Shown here: one piece after another, positions 43,105 to 46,324 of the stretch | Layout: every line of letters starts with the position of its first letter | Position numbering within the stretch: position 1 is the first letter of the stretch | Assembly (NCBI GenBank): GCA_938001865.1 | Contig: CALLAW010000038.1 | Location: forward strand, 1-46,324 | Reading direction: 5' to 3' | Source of the DNA: an uncultured Saprospiraceae bacterium | Lineage (GTDB): Bacteria; Bacteroidota; Bacteroidia; Chitinophagales; Saprospiraceae | DNA length: 46,324 bases | Made by a program: the position numbers and the translations under genes | Notes under the pieces: generated by a model | Database searches by the model: none | Told to the model about the DNA's origin: nothing | What the model saw: the letters and a program-made list of their open reading frames with translations, nothing else

Positions 43105-44793
43105 CTAATAACCACTGGCTTGACCATCCTTCCTTGACTCAGAGGCACCAAAGTAGACGCCTCTCTCAGCATCCCACATGATTGCTTGATAACCACCATA
43201 GATCCCTCTGCTGTATCTCACTCGATGTCTCATCTCCATCAATCCACGAATCGTCTCATAGTCAAATCCTGACTCAAGACTCAACCACCCTCCATCACTC
43301 ATCTGCTCACCTGTAGGTTGGGATGAGCCACCATGAGAGAGCCGAGGAGCATCACCTGCCGCTTGGAGATTCATACCGAAGTCTATCAGGTTGATCACAA
43401 TCTGAGCATGACCTTGAGGTTGCATCGCCCCACCCATGAGTCCAAAACTGACCCAAGGTTTACCATCTTTGGTGATAAATGCTGGGATGATTGTATGGAA
43501 GGGTCTCTTTGCTGGCTCATACATATTGTAGTGCCCTTCTTCAAGAGTAAAGAGCTCTCCTCTATCTTGGAGTACAAAGCCTAATTGGGGTGGTGTGATC
43601 CCACTGCCCATCCCTCTGAAGTTGGATTGGATCAGTGACACCATATTACCATCCTTATCAGCAGTAGTGAGATAGATCGTCTCTCCATGCTCGAGGTCTC
43701 CTGGGTCATAGCGTCGTGCTGCTCGATTCTCATCGATTAATGTTCGACGTTGATCAGCATAGGCTTTTGAGATCAAGTCTTCTACTGGAATCTCATTGAA
43801 GTCAGGGTCAGCATAGTACTTAGCACGATCTTCAAAGGCAAGCTTCTTTGCTTCTGTAAAGAGATGGAGGTATTCTGGTGAGTCAAATCCGAGTGCAGCA
43901 ATGTCATAACCCTCTAAGATGTTCAATATTTGTAAAGCTGCAATTCCTTGCCCATTTGGAGGTAACTCCCACACATCATATCCTCTGTAATTAGTAGAGA
44001 CTGGTTCTATCCATTCTGACTTATGACTTGCAAGATCTTCTTCGGAGAGAAATCCACCTTGGTCTTGGACGTGGCCAGCAATAGTCTTTGCCATTTGACC
44101 CTTGTAGAAAGCATCTGCACCTCCTTTTGCTATCTTCTCATACGTATTTGCTAAGTAAGGATTCTTAAAGATGTCTCCCTTCTCTGGCATTTTGCCGGAA
44201 GGCAGATAGGTCTCTGCAAAGTTGGGGTACTTCGAGAGAAATGGTCCACTCCGACCCATATAGTAAGCGATTAACTCTGATACAGGAAATCCCGATCTGG
44301 CATAGTTGATAGCTGGTTGAAGTATCTCGGACATCGGCATCTCACCGAATCGATCATGAAGATCATACCATCCTTTGACAGCTCCTGGAACTGAGATAGG
44401 TAAGGCACCATGGGATGGAATCGACTCATGACCATTCTCGATAAGCCACTCTCGTGTCAGACTCTTCGGCGATCTCCCCGAACCATTGAGCCCATAGAGT
44501 TTTTGTGATTTCGCATCCCAGACGATTGCAAAGAGATCACCACCAATGCCGCATCCTGTTGGCTCCATAAGACCAAGACAGGCGTTGCAAGCGATGGCTG
44601 CATCGATAGCATTGCCACCATTCTTCAAGATATCAAGTCCGACATTAGTGCATAAGGGTTGGGAAGTAGCCACCATTCCATTCTGAGCAATGACTTCTGA
44701 TCGTGTTGCAAATTGGCTCCCGGTGATGCGATCTTGTGCTTGGAGACTCAAACTCGTACTCAAGGTAAAGATAAAAAGAGTGATTAATCTCAT
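43105..44793 (-). CDS. ggt: Gamma-glutamyltransferase (secreted)
   Basis: This protein has 562 residues from the ATG at 44793, which gives a proper signal peptide (MRLITLFIFTLSTSLSLQAQ); the longer frame to 44874 would overlap the neighbouring gene. It hydrolyses gamma-glutamyl bonds or transfers the group, for example from glutathione, outside the cytoplasm. Motifs include NAIDAAIACNACLGLMEPTGCGIGGD, ELPPNGQGIAALQILNIL, the maturation and nucleophile Thr372 in GETIYLTTADKDGN, QSNFRGMGSGI and RPFHTIIPAF. It belongs to the subfamily with TIYLT in place of TTHYS. It is downstream of the hydrolase gene by 71 bases. Confidence 0.93.
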   Translation of the reverse strand: MRLITLFIFTLSTSLSLQAQDRITGSQFATRSEVIAQNGMVATSQPLCTNVGLDILKNGGNAIDAAIACNACLGLMEPTGCGIGGDLFAIVWDAKSQKLYGLNGSGRSPKSLTREWLIENGHESIPSHGALPISVPGAVKGWYDLHDRFGEMPMSEILQPAINYARSGFPVSELIAYYMGRSGPFLSKYPNFAETYLPSGKMPEKGDIFKNPYLANTYEKIAKGGADAFYKGQMAKTIAGHVQDQGGFLSEEDLASHKSEWIEPVSTNYRGYDVWELPPNGQGIAALQILNILEGYDIAALGFDSPEYLHLFTEAKKLAFEDRAKYYADPDFNEIPVEDLISKAYADQRRTLIDENRAARRYDPGDLEHGETIYLTTADKDGNMVSLIQSNFRGMGSGITPPQLGFVLQDRGELFTLEEGHYNMYEPAKRPFHTIIPAFITKDGKPWVSFGLMGGAMQPQGHAQIVINLIDFGMNLQAAGDAPRLSHGGSSQPTGEQMSDGGWLSLESGFDYETIRGLMEMRHRVRYSRGIYGGYQAIMWDAERGVYFGASESRKDGQASGY

Positions 44794-44864
44794 CTGGTTA
44801 AGATTGTGGGGTTCTATTCTTGTAAAAAATGTATAGAATCTAAAAATACAAAAATGAGAATGAA

Positions 44865-45833
44865 TTAAGGACACTCTTCACATCCAATAAAACTCAAAAT
44901 TGCTTTGGCAAATTCTAGATTTAAATCAATACTAGGATCACCATAAGCACTTCTTGAATTACCACAATCATCTTCTAGGTTCTTTAGGACATGTCCCATA
45001 TTATTGATAATTAACAACTTTGAATCTGAAGCAGCATTGTCCAACTCCTTTGCGTGGTCAGTAGGGACTTGAACATCACATCCCCCTCCAATAATGAGAG
45101 TAGGCTTTTCGACTTTACTCATAGCTACTATAGGATCAATCTCAAAGAGAGACTTGAGATAGGGAGCTACTGATGGTCTAAACGCTGATTGTAACTCAGG
45201 AACGACTTCAGAGAGAGGTTCATCATTCATGATTTCATTAATATGTTTTTTTGCACTCATGGCCAAGTTAGGAATAGACTTGAGTTGATCAATTATTATC
45301 TTATCTACACTCTCACTAACACCACAGACTGCTATAAACGAATGAACGTTCTCATCTAAACTTGCTATGCTACCAATCAAAGCTCCTTCACTGTGTCCAA
45401 GTAAAATAATTTCTTCAAAATCAGAACTCAAGTGCTTTAGAATTGAAATAACATCATTCACATAGGTGCTAATGACCAAGTCTGATTCTATCGGGAGTGT
45501 GCTCTTCCCTATTCCGCGTTTATCGTATCGATAAGATGAGATGCCGTGTTGCGATAGAGTATTAGCAAGCATTTTATAGGCATTAGTCTTTATGCCTAGA
45601 CTACTATTACAATCTCTATCAGTTGGACCAGAACCAGCAATAATAACTACAAGGTGTTTTGATGATACATATTCTAGAGTACCACTAATAATGACATCCT
45701 TTTCAACCTCTATATCTACCTCTTGACTTGGAAGATACTTCGGAGGATGTGGCAAGTCTTCTACTACAACCTTCCGATTACAGGACAATAGCATTATGGA
45801 AGCTATCATGATGTAGAAAAACTTATTATTCAT
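44865..45833 (-). CDS. Alpha/beta hydrolase lipoprotein
   Basis: This 322-residue lipoprotein (lipobox LLSC, Cys18) has the alpha/beta hydrolase fold: the oxyanion strand VVIIAGSGPTDRD, YRYDKRGIGKS, nucleophile elbow GHSEG with Ser148, Asp253 (GGGCDVQVP) and His281 (NNMGHVLK). It resembles serine esterases or peptidases often called alpha/beta hydrolase family proteins; the substrate is unknown. The sequence is visibly richer in A and T than most of the window and lies next to a gene remnant and an insertion sequence, so recent acquisition is possible. It starts 13 bases after the remnant's stop. Confidence 0.88.
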   Translation of the reverse strand: MNNKFFYIMIASIMLLSCNRKVVVEDLPHPPKYLPSQEVDIEVEKDVIISGTLEYVSSKHLVVIIAGSGPTDRDCNSSLGIKTNAYKMLANTLSQHGISSYRYDKRGIGKSTLPIESDLVISTYVNDVISILKHLSSDFEEIILLGHSEGALIGSIASLDENVHSFIAVCGVSESVDKIIIDQLKSIPNLAMSAKKHINEIMNDEPLSEVVPELQSAFRPSVAPYLKSLFEIDPIVAMSKVEKPTLIIGGGCDVQVPTDHAKELDNAASDSKLLIINNMGHVLKNLEDDCGNSRSAYGDPSIDLNLEFAKAILSFIGCEECP

Positions 45834-45846
45834 AAATGTCTAAATA

Positions 45847-46029
45847 TTATCTGGTAAAAGGTCGATGATTAAATGCAATATTGTTGCATGTTAAAGAATA
45901 AGAATATCCTGTATCACAAATTTCATCAAGGTAATACTCAATAGATTTTAGTGTAGTCATACTTGTAGTTGACTTTAACCAATCTTGAACTTTCACCACA
46001 ATAAGGTCTTTGGAGATTTGGTCTAAATT
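45847..46029 (-). pseudogene. Truncated gene remnant next to an insertion sequence
   Basis: A 60-codon frame without a good start, preceded by an in-frame TGA, encodes a protein-like C-terminal segment (KDLIVVKVQDWLKSTTSM, then SIEYYLDEICDTGYSYSL). It ends 13 bases before the hydrolase ATG, as if the two had been an operon. The frame breaks within about 60 bases of the end of a transposase gene, which fits 5' loss through insertion. A GTG start giving about 49 codons is an alternative. No family is recognised. Confidence 0.4.
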
Positions 46030-46039
46030 TCATATATGT

Positions 46040-46324
46040 ATTATAGGTAACAGCAGTCCGTGAAATAACCACTGATTAAAAGTACGACTAATTATGACAA
46101 GCTTGGTGAGAGCTGTGAGTGTTGGTTATAAAAAGTGGTGACAAGAGGCTGTGTGGAGTCTAAGGTGTTGAAAATGGCGAAATAAGCACTTTTTAGTGCT
46201 GTTTTGAGACCATCTGGACCTAGTATGGACATCACTCTCCTCAGATTGTAGCAGAGGAGTATGATTGAGAACTCTGTTGTGACTTTGGGGAGAGTTTTCA
46301 AGAGAGTATGATTGAATCCCCATT
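46040..46324 (-). mobile_element. 3' end of an insertion sequence (IS1182/IS5-like), cut by the window
   Basis: The transposase C-terminus and a short 3' non-coding stretch are visible. The element extends beyond the right edge. A terminal inverted repeat should lie between about 46030 and 46091, but with only one end present its exact border cannot be set. Confidence 0.45.
46092..46322 (-). CDS. Transposase C-terminal fragment (partial at window edge)
   Basis: The last 76 residues of a DDE transposase are visible. The frame is open to the window edge and reads WGFNHTLLKTLPKVTTEFS, then LLCYNLRRVMSILG. The W-x-F-x-x-x-LLK and EF-x-(L/I)-x-x-x-x-YNL-(K/R)-R pattern is the conserved C-terminus of IS1182/IS5-like transposases. 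The catalytic core and start lie outside the window. The tail after MSILG is Ser/Thr-rich and less conserved. Confidence 0.7.
   Translation of the reverse strand, partial: WGFNHTLLKTLPKVTTEFSIILLCYNLRRVMSILGPDGLKTALKSAYFAIFNTLDSTQPLVTTFYNQHSQLSPSLS

Noticed and set aside
44794-44874. Longer GGT start overlapping the hydrolase gene
   Set aside because: The in-frame ATG at 44793 gives a clean signal peptide, which the longer form would bury.
1-46324. tRNA genes, rRNA genes or a CRISPR array
   Set aside because: No T-arm-like GGTTCGANTCC with paired acceptor ends, no rRNA-like stretch and no regularly spaced direct repeats were seen by eye. Short tRNAs could still be missed without a covariance search.

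Overview
The window looks like a chromosomal stretch of a Bacteroidota organism, plausibly from the Saprospiraceae or a related marine or wastewater lineage. The evidence is: three secreted proteins ending in type A C-terminal sorting domains of the type IX secretion system (T9SS), an SprB-repeat adhesin, ribosomal protein S16 with a long Ala/Glu tail, the RmuC/WYL pairing, and several TAnnTTTG -7 promoter boxes, which are the Bacteroidota sigma-A type. The family assignment below phylum is inference. No tRNA, rRNA or CRISPR array was found by eye.

Left edge (1-4200): a DUF3024 protein, a 48-codon ORF and hsdR, the motor/nuclease subunit of a type I restriction system. Its hsdM/hsdS partners are not in the window and may lie to the left. 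At 4570-11400 come a large secreted sortilin-like beta-propeller protein, two small membrane or secreted proteins, and the divergent pair rmuC / WYL regulator, which share a compact two-way promoter region.

Centre-left (11550-15775): a tightly packed plus-strand run. Three tiny overlapping genes, two of them membrane proteins, lead into an Nramp-fold transporter that has lost the canonical metal ligands, then pxpA-pxpB-pxpC, the prokaryotic 5-oxoprolinase. This is the most interesting locus: a probable oxoproline uptake and cleavage operon. It is followed by an SRPBCC-like protein. A minus-strand operon (21367 down to 16398) then holds an acyl-CoA carboxyltransferase, a THUMP RNA methyltransferase, a SulP anion transporter with STAS domain, and a stand-alone PqiA-type membrane protein.

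Centre (21500-34260): cysH (APS/PAPS reductase), two lipoproteins, leuS, and a 1320-residue SprB-repeat T9SS adhesin starting nine bases after leuS. A minus-strand pair (unknown 464-aa protein and an EI24/CysZ-like membrane protein) and rpsP with its promoter and terminator follow.

Right part (34400-46324): a T9SS-tagged dihaem cytochrome c peroxidase, a family 2 glycosyltransferase with an extra C-terminal Rossmann-like module, a membrane-anchored TPR-like protein, a DHFR/RibD-like reductase, a T9SS surface protein, a DUF3179 lipoprotein paired with an outer-membrane barrel, gamma-glutamyltransferase, a lipoprotein alpha/beta hydrolase, a truncated gene remnant, and the 3' end of an insertion-sequence transposase that runs off the window.

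Intergenic stretches over 300 bases (379-743, 4185-4569, 7669-8063, 40463-40930) are described individually. All family calls rest on reading motifs by eye; no database search was run.
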